10,907 nt of DNA from Clostridium sp. UBA4746 (lineage in GTDB: Bacteria > Bacillota > Clostridia > Clostridiales > Clostridiaceae): contig DHIM01000071.1 of the NCBI GenBank assembly GCA_002403785.1, forward strand, positions 1 through 10,907. Direction: 5' to 3'. Below are positions 1-5,561 of the stretch, piece by piece (position 1 is the stretch's first letter; every line of letters starts with the position of its first letter). A program made the position numbers and the translations under genes. The notes under the pieces were generated by a model. It saw only the letters and a program-made list of their open reading frames with translations, searched no databases and was not told where the DNA came from.

Positions 1-627
1 ATTATAGTTGATGGTGGTAAATTTGATTGGGCTGCAAGCGGTAAATTTCCTGATTTTACCACTCCTGATAAAAGCTATAATGGATTAGTATATGCCGACT
101 TAGGTGCACCCGCATTTGCTTTAAAGGCTAGGGTTCAGCTCTTAAGGAACACAGGTGCTACACTTAGTCCTCAAAGTGCATTCCTATTCCTTCAGGGCCT
201 AGAATCATTGTCCTTAAGAGTTGAGAGACATGTAACGAACGCTAGAAAAGTTGTTGAATTTTTGAGTAAACATCCAAGTGTTTCATGGATAAATTATCCT
301 GAACTTGAAGGAAGTAAATATAAGGAATTATCTAAAAAATATTTACCAAAGGGAGCAGGATCAATATTCACTTTTGGAATAAAGGGTGGACTTGAGGCTG
401 GAAAGAAATTTATCAACAGTGTAGAATTATTCTCGCTACTTGCGAATGTTGCAGACGCAAAATCACTAGTAATACACCCTTCAAGCACAACTCACGCAGA
501 ACTTAATGAAGAAGAACAGAAAGCTGCTGGAGTTACTACAGATTTAATTAGACTTTCAATTGGTGTTGAAGGTATAGATGATATTATATATGATTTGAAT
601 CAAGCACTAGAAAAATCAGTTAAATAG
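1..627 (+). CDS. metY: O-acetylhomoserine sulfhydrylase, 3' part only (gene starts upstream of the window)
   Basis: The frame is open from base 1 to the TAG at 625-627, giving the last 208 residues of a protein that is normally about 425 long. The window opens at IIVDGGKFDW, which in this family lies just after the PLP-binding lysine, so that lysine is outside the window. The rest matches the C-terminal domain of cytoplasmic Cys/Met-metabolism PLP enzymes: the GATLSPQSAFLFLQGLESL stretch, the LRVERH stretch, the VADAKSLVIHPSSTTHAEL substrate-pocket segment, and the RLSIGVEGIDDI end. O-acetylhomoserine sulfhydrylases condense O-acetylhomoserine with sulfide to make homocysteine. The downstream metA fits as supplier of the acetylated substrate. 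An internal TTG around 208 is not a start, because the reading frame and family homology run through it. Cystathionine gamma-synthase is the main alternative, but the DGGKFDW and HPSSTTH wording favours the sulfhydrylase. Confidence 0.92.
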   Translation: MIVDGGKFDWAASGKFPDFTTPDKSYNGLVYADLGAPAFALKARVQLLRNTGATLSPQSAFLFLQGLESLSLRVERHVTNARKVVEFLSKHPSVSWINYPELEGSKYKELSKKYLPKGAGSIFTFGIKGGLEAGKKFINSVELFSLLANVADAKSLVIHPSSTTHAELNEEEQKAAGVTTDLIRLSIGVEGIDDIIYDLNQALEKSVK

Positions 628-642
628 TTACAAAAACATCTT

Positions 643-676
643 AGGCATCTGACATGTTATTTTATTAAAGATGCCT
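643..676 (+). repeat. Short inverted repeat between metY and metA
   Basis: AGGCATCT at 643-650 and AGATGCCT at 669-676 are perfect 8-bp arms around an 18-base loop. No T-run follows; the metA ribosome binding site begins seven bases later. It could be a weak mRNA hairpin that affects metA translation or message stability. It does not resemble a terminator, T-box or S-box. Confidence 0.4.
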
Positions 677-695
677 TATTACAAGGAGGATCTAA

Positions 696-1613
696 ATGCC
701 AATAAAAATACCAGACAATCTTCCAGCTTTTAAAACTTTAAATAAAGAAAACATTTTTACTATTACAGAAGACTGTGCATTTCATCAAGATATTCGTCCT
801 TTAAAAATTGTGATTTTAAACCTTATGCCTACAAAAATTGATACTGAGACACAACTTCTTAGACTTCTAGGAAACTCTCCACTTCAAATTGATGTAGTAC
901 TTCTTCACCCAGAAAGCCATGCAAGTAAAAATATCTCTGAAGAACATTTAATTAAATTTTATAATACTTTTGATGAAATTAAAGATTTGAAATTTGATGG
1001 AATGATAATAACGGGAGCTCCAATTGAAAATGTTCCTTTTGAGGAAGTAGATTACTGGGAGGAACTAAAAAAAATTATGCAGTGGAGTGTACGCAATGTA
1101 TACTCTACCTTGCATATTTGCTGGGGTGCTCAAGCAGGGCTTCATTACCATTACGGATTACAAAAACATAAACTGGATAGCAAAATGTTTGGTGTGTTTA
1201 AACATAAAATAACAAAACAAAATACTAAACTTTTAAGTGGATTTGACGATGAATTTTATGTTCCACATTCAAGGTATACTGAAATAAGGAAAGCTGATAT
1301 TGATAAAATAGATGAACTTGAAATAATATCAGAGTCTGATGAATCTGGAATTTACATTGTATCAGCAAAAAAAGGACGTCAAATTTTTATAACTGGGCAT
1401 TCAGAGTATGATCCTTTGACTTTAAAAAAAGAATATGACAGGGATATAGCAAATGGGTTAGATAGAGATGTTCCAAAAAATTATTATCCCAAAGATGATC
1501 CAACAAAAACACCAGTTGTAAAATGGCGAGGTCATTCAAGTTTACTTTTTTCAAACTGGTTAAACTATTATGTGTACCAAGAAACGCCTTACAATTTAGT
1601 CTATCTAGAATAA
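696..1613 (+). CDS. metA: Homoserine O-acetyltransferase of the MetA type
   Basis: This 305-residue protein is the usual full length for MetA, a cytoplasmic enzyme of methionine synthesis with a glutamine-amidotransferase-like fold. The ATG at 696 has a strong AAGGAGGA site at 683-690. Catalytic residues are at the expected family positions: nucleophile Cys142 in HICWGAQAG, and His235 and Glu237 in TGHSEYDP. Many MetA proteins are annotated as O-succinyltransferases. Residue 111, in GAPIENVPFEEV, is Glu here. In the family, from work on the Bacillus cereus enzyme, Glu111 goes with acetyl-CoA use and Gly111 with succinyl-CoA use. The upstream gene for O-acetylhomoserine sulfhydrylase agrees with that. 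The gene lies 68 bases after metY on the same strand, so the two probably form an operon ended by the hairpin at 1621-1656. Family assignment is near certain; acetyl specificity is a strong inference. Confidence 0.96.
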   Translation: MPIKIPDNLPAFKTLNKENIFTITEDCAFHQDIRPLKIVILNLMPTKIDTETQLLRLLGNSPLQIDVVLLHPESHASKNISEEHLIKFYNTFDEIKDLKFDGMIITGAPIENVPFEEVDYWEELKKIMQWSVRNVYSTLHICWGAQAGLHYHYGLQKHKLDSKMFGVFKHKITKQNTKLLSGFDDEFYVPHSRYTEIRKADIDKIDELEIISESDESGIYIVSAKKGRQIFITGHSEYDPLTLKKEYDRDIANGLDRDVPKNYYPKDDPTKTPVVKWRGHSSLLFSNWLNYYVYQETPYNLVYLE

Positions 1614-1620
1614 CACATAT

Positions 1621-1656
1621 AAAGTTGCTGATAATATATTTATGTCAGTAGCTTTT
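1621..1656 (+). terminator. Probable intrinsic terminator of metY-metA
   Basis: AAAGTTGCTGA at 1621-1631 pairs with TCAGTAGCTTT at 1645-1655 as an 11-bp RNA stem with two G-U pairs and a 13-base AT loop. It starts eight bases after the metA stop. The T-run is short (1653-1656), so termination may be incomplete. Confidence 0.65.
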
Positions 1657-1705
1657 AAAAAACCATATAATTCAACTATTCCATATTGTTTTCCAAAAGG
1701 TAATA

Positions 1706-1758
1706 ATTAGTTTTAAGGCGGTCCTCCAATTAATTTGAGAAACCGCCTTAAAACTAAT
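1706..1758. repeat. Perfect 17-bp inverted repeat between convergent metA and nitroreductase genes
   Basis: ATTAGTTTTAAGGCGGT at 1706-1722 is exactly complementary to ACCGCCTTAAAACTAAT at 1742-1758, with a 19-base loop. It begins six bases beyond the nitroreductase stop codon (1764-1766). It can form an equally strong hairpin in transcripts of either strand, so a bidirectional terminator or mRNA end-protecting hairpin is the likeliest role. It has no good U-tract on either side, so it is not a classical intrinsic terminator. Confidence 0.7.
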
Positions 1759-1763
1759 ATCAA

Positions 1764-2381
1764 TTATACTACTTTGACTATCTCATCGTAACCTTTTCTA
1801 TATCCTCTTTGGTAAAGTTTCTTATTCTTATCTGGGTATCCAAGTGCTATTAGCATTGCTACTGACTTATTTTCATCAAGACCAAACTCTTTTCTTACGC
1901 CTTCAAAATCTATGCCACTCATTGGACGAGAATCCACTCCTAGGGACTTAGCTGCGTACATTATAGACATTGATAGTAGCCCCGCATTACTTTCAGCAAA
2001 CTTTATTTTATTTCCCTCAGATGTACCATATAAATTATATGCAAAACCCTGTGTACGTGATACTTTCTCTTTATTGTCACCAAGTGACTTTAACAAATTA
2101 TCCCATTCAGGATTGGATTGATCATATCCAGTTTTATTGCCTACAATTATTAAAGTCACTGGTGCCTCTAATATCTTAATCTGATTACTTGAGAGTTTAT
2201 ATAATCTCTCTTTAGCTTCTTTAGATTTTACCGCTATAATTTCCCAAGGTTGAAGGTTAAATGCTGATGGAGCTAATACTGCAAGGTTAATTATAGATTT
2301 AAGTAATTCTTCCTCCACCCCTTTATTTATATCAAAACAATTGATTGATCGTCTCTCTTCAAACACTTCTCTTAAATTCAT
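1764..2381 (-). CDS. Nitroreductase-family FMN-dependent oxidoreductase
   Basis: The 205-residue length is typical of this family of cytoplasmic, usually dimeric FMN enzymes that reduce nitro, quinone or flavin substrates with NAD(P)H. Family marks are the N-terminal RRSI at 11-14, whose arginines contact the FMN phosphate; the APSAFNLQPWEI segment near 37-48; the NAGLLSMSIMYAAKSLGVDSRP helix region in two parts; and the C-terminal ALGYPDK. The ATG at 2381-2379 has a perfect AAGGAGG site at 2396-2390. It is transcribed alone, with its own promoter and a palindrome in the 5' untranslated region. The physiological substrate cannot be read from the sequence. No neighbouring gene points to a pathway, and a detoxifying or redox-balance role is only a guess. 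Confidence 0.93.
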   Translation of the reverse strand: MNLREVFEERRSINCFDINKGVEEELLKSIINLAVLAPSAFNLQPWEIIAVKSKEAKERLYKLSSNQIKILEAPVTLIIVGNKTGYDQSNPEWDNLLKSLGDNKEKVSRTQGFAYNLYGTSEGNKIKFAESNAGLLSMSIMYAAKSLGVDSRPMSGIDFEGVRKEFGLDENKSVAMLIALGYPDKNKKLYQRGYRKGYDEIVKVV

Positions 2382-2418
2382 ATAAATATCCTCCTTGGTT
2401 CGTTTAATTATTTGTTTA

Positions 2419-2433
2419 TAATAACTGTTATTA
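2419..2433. promoter_or_regulatory. 15-bp palindrome, candidate operator of the nitroreductase gene
   Basis: TAATAAC, one central T, then GTTATTA form a perfect palindrome with 7-bp half sites. It lies about 20-30 bases downstream of the predicted -10 (2455-2450) and upstream of the ribosome binding site, where a repressor would block transcription. The size and symmetry suit a dimeric winged-helix repressor such as a MarR or HxlR type, but no regulator gene is present nearby. Confidence 0.45.
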
Positions 2434-2449
2434 CCTGCTTTTTATCATT

Positions 2450-2479
2450 ATAATACTAATAATATACTGGATTTGTCAA
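2450..2479 (-). promoter_or_regulatory. Predicted sigma-A promoter of the nitroreductase gene
   Basis: On the minus strand a consensus TTGACA (2479-2474) is followed after 18 bases by TATTAT (2455-2450). A TATAAT three bases further on has a 21-base spacer and is less likely. The start of transcription would fall near 2443, about 62 bases before the ATG. Confidence 0.6.
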
Positions 2480-2657
2480 GTATGTAGTTAAATTATTTAA
2501 TTCTAATAACAACATTCTTCCCTTTTCCGCTAATGTATATAACATTTGTTAGAAAGAAGTCTTGACAATGTTTAGAATGGAAAAGAAGAGTTAGCTTTAG
2601 AAGCTATAAAACTTGCAAGTAAATCTATTCAAGTAAAATTACAATACATCAAAATAG
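2480..2657. other. Intergenic stretch with no confident gene
   Basis: This is the unassigned part of the 318-base gap between the nitroreductase and hydG genes. On the plus strand, 2576-2701 is open and coding-like, reading NGKEELALEAIKLASKSI and onward for about 25 codons before entering the hydG terminator. It has an in-frame stop at 2573-2575, no plausible start codon, and no ribosome binding site. It could be the tail of a decayed gene or chance. A TTGACA at 2562-2567 has no matching -10. Confidence 0.3.
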
Positions 2658-2693
2658 AAAAGAGGAATAGCAAAATTTTGCTATACCTCTTTT
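2658..2693 (-). terminator. Terminator downstream of hydG, probably bidirectional
   Basis: AAAAGAGG (2658-2665) pairs with CCTCTTTT (2686-2693). After one A-A mismatch, ATAGC (2667-2671) pairs with GCTAT (2680-2684), and the tip is AAAATTTT. The A-rich and T-rich flanks of the stem supply a U-run on both strands. It lies seven bases past the hydG stop codon. Confidence 0.85.
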
Positions 2694-2699
2694 CCAATA

Positions 2700-4118
2700 T
2701 TAGAAGCGGAAATCTCGTTTCCCTTCCTTAAGCTCTTTCAAATGTTCTACTGCAATTGCACGAACCTTTTCATTTTGTATGTTATGAATTTCTTTACTAA
2801 TTACCGCCTCACCCTTTATCTTGGTATCATCGGAAGCATAATCCTCCAAATATTCTTTAAGTGTCATTAACGCATTAGGCTGGCAGCAGTTCCCAATCTG
2901 ACCTGCTTTTACAAGACTCATGAACCTATCACCTGTACGCCCTTCCCTATAACAAGCTGTGCAGAAACTTGGAATATACCCAAGTCCCAATAACCAGTTT
3001 ACAATTTCATCTAACTTTCGGGTGTCAGTTACTTCAAATTGCTTTGAGTTATCTTCCTCGGATTCTGGCTCAGAATAACCGCCGACACTTGTACATGAGC
3101 CTCCACTTACCTGAGATATTCCTAGTTCTAGAACACGCTCGCGAGTTGTTTTTGATTCACGGGTAGAAACAATCATACCTGTGTATGGAACAGCAATACG
3201 AATAACCGCTACAATTTTTTCAAACATCTCATCCGAAATTGAATTTGAAAATGTATTGGGATCAATATCATCAGCAGGGCAAATGCGTGGAATACTGATT
3301 GTATGTGGACCCACGCCTTTAGCTGCCTCTAAATGTTCTGCATGCATGAGTAAACCTACAAAGTCGTAACGGTACATATTTAAACCGAATAAAACTCCAA
3401 TTCCTACATCATCAATACCGCCTTCCATTGCACGGTCCATTGCCTCAGTGTGATATGCGTAATTGTGCTTTGGTCCTGTTGGATGAAGCTCCTCATAGCT
3501 TTTTTTGTTATATGTTTCCTGAAAAAGTATGTAGGTACCAATTCCTGCTTCCTTGAGCTTCTGATAATCCTCTACGGTTGTTGCAGCAATATTAACATTT
3601 ACTCGTCGTATATCCCCGTTTTTATGCTTAATACTATAAATCGTTTTAATACTCTCTAGAATGTATTCAATTGGGTTGTTAACAGGGTCCTCTCCTGATT
3701 CTAAAGCCAATCTCTTGTGTCCCATATCTTGAAGTGCTATAACCTCTTTAGCTATTTCTTCTTGCGTAAGCTTTTTACGATGTATTGTTTTATTTTTAGA
3801 ATGATAAGGACAATACACACACCCGTTTACACAATAGTTTGAAAGATATAGCGGAGCAAATATAACAATACGGTTACCATAAAGCTTCTGCTTAATCTCT
3901 TTTGCAATCTTAAACATTTTTTCCTTTTCATCATCTAAATCGCATTCTAGAAGTACGGCAGCCTCCCTATGGGTTAACCCCTTACCATCTTTTGCACGTT
4001 CTATTAGACTATTAATTAATTCTCGATTTCTTTTGTTTTCCTTGGCATAAGCAATTGTAGATAAAATTTCACCATCTTCAATAAACTCGGTTGCAACTTT
4101 TGACTTAGAATCATACAT
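2700..4118 (-). CDS. hydG: [FeFe]-hydrogenase maturase HydG (radical-SAM tyrosine lyase)
   Basis: HydG cleaves tyrosine with S-adenosylmethionine and builds the Fe(CO)2(CN) unit delivered to the hydrogenase H-cluster; it is cytoplasmic. The 472 residues match the full family length. The radical-SAM cluster motif is C96-x3-C100-x2-C103 in NYCVNGCVYCPYH. The HydG-specific C-terminal cluster is C386-x2-C389 with C411/C412 in FCTACYREG and GNCCQPN, fitting CX2CX22C. His272 in GPHTISIPRI is at the place of the ligand to the fifth iron in the auxiliary cluster. The C-terminal domain separates it from the thiamine enzyme ThiH. The ATG at 4118-4116 has an AAGGAG site at 4132-4127. It is the second gene after the TM1266-type regulator. 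The partners HydE and HydF and the hydrogenase itself are not in this window. HydG presence implies hydrogen metabolism through an [FeFe]-hydrogenase elsewhere. Confidence 0.97.
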   Translation of the reverse strand: MYDSKSKVATEFIEDGEILSTIAYAKENKRNRELINSLIERAKDGKGLTHREAAVLLECDLDDEKEKMFKIAKEIKQKLYGNRIVIFAPLYLSNYCVNGCVYCPYHSKNKTIHRKKLTQEEIAKEVIALQDMGHKRLALESGEDPVNNPIEYILESIKTIYSIKHKNGDIRRVNVNIAATTVEDYQKLKEAGIGTYILFQETYNKKSYEELHPTGPKHNYAYHTEAMDRAMEGGIDDVGIGVLFGLNMYRYDFVGLLMHAEHLEAAKGVGPHTISIPRICPADDIDPNTFSNSISDEMFEKIVAVIRIAVPYTGMIVSTRESKTTRERVLELGISQVSGGSCTSVGGYSEPESEEDNSKQFEVTDTRKLDEIVNWLLGLGYIPSFCTACYREGRTGDRFMSLVKAGQIGNCCQPNALMTLKEYLEDYASDDTKIKGEAVISKEIHNIQNEKVRAIAVEHLKELKEGKRDFRF

Positions 4119-4155
4119 AGCATAAACTCCTTTTTCAATATTATTGTTTGATATC

Positions 4156-4195
4156 TATAAAATCTTTAAGCAATTTATAAAATCCTTAAACAACT
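4156..4195. repeat. Two-copy 20-bp tandem repeat between the TM1266-type gene and hydG
   Basis: TATAAAATCTTTAAGCAATT (4156-4175) is followed directly by TATAAAATCCTTAAACAACT (4176-4195), a 17-of-20 match, and then the first five bases of a third unit. It lies in the untranslated gap upstream of hydG. It may be two side-by-side protein-binding sites or may provide alternative RNA pairing partners for the adjoining hairpin. Confidence 0.6.
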
Positions 4196-4213
4196 TATAA
4201 TAGTTTGTTTAAG
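4185..4213 (-). repeat. Intercistronic hairpin upstream of hydG
   Basis: CTTAAACAACT (4185-4195) pairs with AGTTTGTTTAAG (4202-4213) with one bulged base and a six-base TATAAT loop. In the minus-strand transcript it is followed by GGATTTTAT, so it could act as a leaky terminator or processing site that sets the ratio of the regulator to hydG. Its 3' arm in the RNA lies inside the second unit of the 20-bp repeat. Confidence 0.45.
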
Positions 4214-4226
4214 CACATTTTTATTA

Positions 4227-4484
4227 TTAAGTTTGTGGGGTCACTTTGGAATAAAGTGTTTTGATATTTACATGTGGCAGCATTCCAAGCTTGCCTGATA
4301 ATGAGCTGATAACATCATTAGGTGCATCCACAACTACACTTATTACAGAAATGTGACGTTTCATATAGGGAATTCCCATCCTACCTACAATGTACTGCCT
4401 GTATTCATGAAGAATAGCATTAAGCTTTGGAGCAGCATCTGTGTTTTCAACTATAATTCCAATTAAAGCGATTCTTGTTTCCAT
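4227..4484 (-). CDS. TM1266-family putative [FeFe]-hydrogenase system regulator
   Basis: The 85-residue protein starts METRIALIGIIVEN and carries the family's EYRQYIVGRMGIPY and DAPNDVISSLSGKLGMLP stretches. This is the small ACT/ferredoxin-like-fold family typified by Thermotoga maritima TM1266. It is found beside hydE, hydF and hydG and is annotated by context as an iron-only hydrogenase system regulator; its ligand and mode of action are not established to my knowledge. The ATG at 4484-4482 follows an AAAGGAA site around 4498-4492. The frame is open upstream to an ATG at 4592, but that extension would lie over the terminator hairpin and leader and add 36 residues absent from the family, so it is rejected. 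The gap to hydG is 108 bases. The gene sits just after a transcription attenuator, so the hydG operon appears to be RNA-regulated. Confidence 0.88.
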   Translation of the reverse strand: METRIALIGIIVENTDAAPKLNAILHEYRQYIVGRMGIPYMKRHISVISVVVDAPNDVISSLSGKLGMLPHVNIKTLYSKVTPQT

Positions 4485-4512
4485 CGTTAAATTCCTTTCT
4501 TTTAAACAATTT

Positions 4513-4543
4513 AAAAATCCTTGCACCCAAAAGGCACAAGGAT
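4513..4543 (-). terminator. Attenuator terminator in the leader of the TM1266-type/hydG operon
   Basis: Read on the minus strand, ATCCTTGTGCC (4543-4533), a five-base loop and GGTGCAAGGAT (4527-4517) make an 11-bp stem with two G-U pairs, followed directly by five Ts (4517-4513). It ends 28 bases before the ATG at 4484 and upstream of the ribosome binding site. It therefore stops transcription before the gene unless an antiterminator forms. It is 270 bases away from the permease stop, so it is unlikely to be that gene's terminator. Confidence 0.85.
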
Positions 4544-4660
4544 AGGTTGTTAAAACCAAAGGCACAACCATAAGGTATGCTCTTTGAAACATTACAACTG
4601 CTCTCTCGCCTTCTCATTCGGGACGAACCCTTATGCATTCAGAACGATAACTTTATCAAT
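4533..4660 (-). promoter_or_regulatory. Structured leader RNA of unidentified class upstream of the TM1266-type/hydG operon
   Basis: On the minus strand CATAAGG (4635-4629) can pair with CCTTATG (4575-4569), closing a purine-rich domain of 53 bases that contains a TTCG-TCC-CGAA mini-hairpin and GGCGAGAGAGC. A second stem GGTTGT/ACAACC (4570-4565 with 4550-4545) follows, then the terminator. CATAAGG can alternatively pair with CCTTGTG (4541-4535), which is part of the terminator 5' arm, so closing helix and antiterminator are mutually exclusive. This is riboswitch-like layout. I compared it by eye with the consensus elements I know for SAM, T-box, cobalamin, lysine, glycine, THF, Moco, c-di-GMP, NiCo and TPP RNAs and saw no match. 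The transcription start is not located. Confidence 0.55.
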
Positions 4661-4814
4661 ATATTTTTTTGTTTGGTTTACTAAAACAAATATCAGATGG
4701 TACTCCATCCTAACCAATAACCTAAAATCATTTATACCGTAACACTCTAGGTATTAAATAGCAAGCTACTATTTTGTTTACTTATTTAATTCCCCATAGA
4801 TATTCTCTATATAA
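4661..4814. other. Upstream part of the 4485-4814 gap; no gene seen
   Basis: This AT-rich stretch lies between the permease stop and the leader. It contains small inverted repeats: AAATAG/CTATTT (4756-4761, 4769-4774), GATGG/CCATC (4696-4700, 4705-4709) and ATAGA/TCTAT (4796-4800, 4806-4810). None has a good T-run, so a terminator for the permease gene is not clear. The promoter of the leader should be here. The best minus-strand pair I see is TTGGTT, 17 bases, GATATT ending near 4689, which is weak. Confidence 0.3.
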
Positions 4815-5561
4815 TTATACTTCCTTCTTATCAAAAAAATAATACCCCGCTGTAAAAAATATAACTCCGTAAGATAATATCATAAATAAAATATTTATAG
4901 TTCTTAAAAAACTAAATTCACCTATAGACCATATTGAATACCAATTTAGGTAAGAGGTAAAAACAATATTGTTTAATCCACTTACAAATAAAGATAATCC
5001 CTTAATTGCAATAAAAAATAAAATACAAGTAATTATAGCTCCACTGCTACTTTTAAAGAACTGTGCTATAAATGAAGCAAATAAAGCTAGAATTACCGCT
5101 GGGAAAATATCAATAAAATATGCGAACATAATATGAGGTATACTAAAACTAGATTTTCCATCTAAAAGCATACTTGAAAGCATTGATACAACAAATACAA
5201 CTATTAAGTTTATGCTTATGTATATAGCAATGGCTATATTTTTTGAAATGAAAATTTTCAATCTACTAATAGGTCTAACAAGAACTAGTTTTAAGGATTT
5301 ATCCCCTACTTCTCCTGAAAACAACTCTGCAACTGTCATAAATATAAATAAGGGTAAAAATATATTAGTAAATATAGATAAAGTCATTAAGGGGAAGCTT
5401 ACAGAATCTACTGCTATAAATACTAGTTTTTCTTGAATACTAGAAATAAAAAATGCTGATAAAAAACATATTATAGCTGTAATTATTAAAAATACTGTTA
5501 TCTTTTTCTTTAAAAAAAGCTTTTGCACTTCATTTATTATATTAGCCTTCAAGTTATTCAT
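4815..5561 (-). CDS. ABC-2 type transporter permease
   Basis: The 248-residue protein is an integral membrane protein of about six hydrophobic spans: residues near 21-42, 55-77, 107-133, 144-167, 174-192 and 219-241. Between the second and third spans is the typical cytoplasmic segment LFSGEVGDKSLKLVLVRPISR, broken here as two blocks (LFSGEVGDKS and LKLVLVRPISR), which contacts the ATPase. The chosen start is the ATG at 5561-5559. Its A is shared with the TGA stop of the ATPase gene, so the two are translationally coupled; a TTG one codon earlier is less likely. ABC-2 permeases paired with BcrA-like ATPases often confer immunity to peptide antibiotics or export lipid-linked compounds. The substrate cannot be read here, and the upstream two-component system supports an envelope-stress role only by context. 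Confidence 0.9.
   Translation of the reverse strand: MNNLKANIINEVQKLFLKKKITVFLIITAIICFLSAFFISSIQEKLVFIAVDSVSFPLMTLSIFTNIFLPLFIFMTVAELFSGEVGDKSLKLVLVRPISRLKIFISKNIAIAIYISINLIVVFVVSMLSSMLLDGKSSFSIPHIMFAYFIDIFPAVILALFASFIAQFFKSSSGAIITCILFFIAIKGLSLFVSGLNNIVFTSYLNWYSIWSIGEFSFLRTINILFMILSYGVIFFTAGYYFFDKKEV

Noticed and set aside
643..676. The metY-metA hairpin as a SAM or T-box element
   Set aside because: It has 8-bp arms only, with none of the conserved S-box or T-box blocks and no terminator. Any methionine control would lie upstream of metY, outside the window.
2562..2590. TTGACA at 2562-2567 as a plus-strand promoter
   Set aside because: No -10-like hexamer lies 16-19 bases downstream and no gene follows.
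4485..4638. Longer open frames over the leader, including an N-terminal extension of the TM1266-type protein to 4592
   Set aside because: They run through the leader stems and terminator, lack a good ribosome site, and add residues not found in the 80-85-residue family. The ATG at 4484 has its own Shine-Dalgarno sequence.
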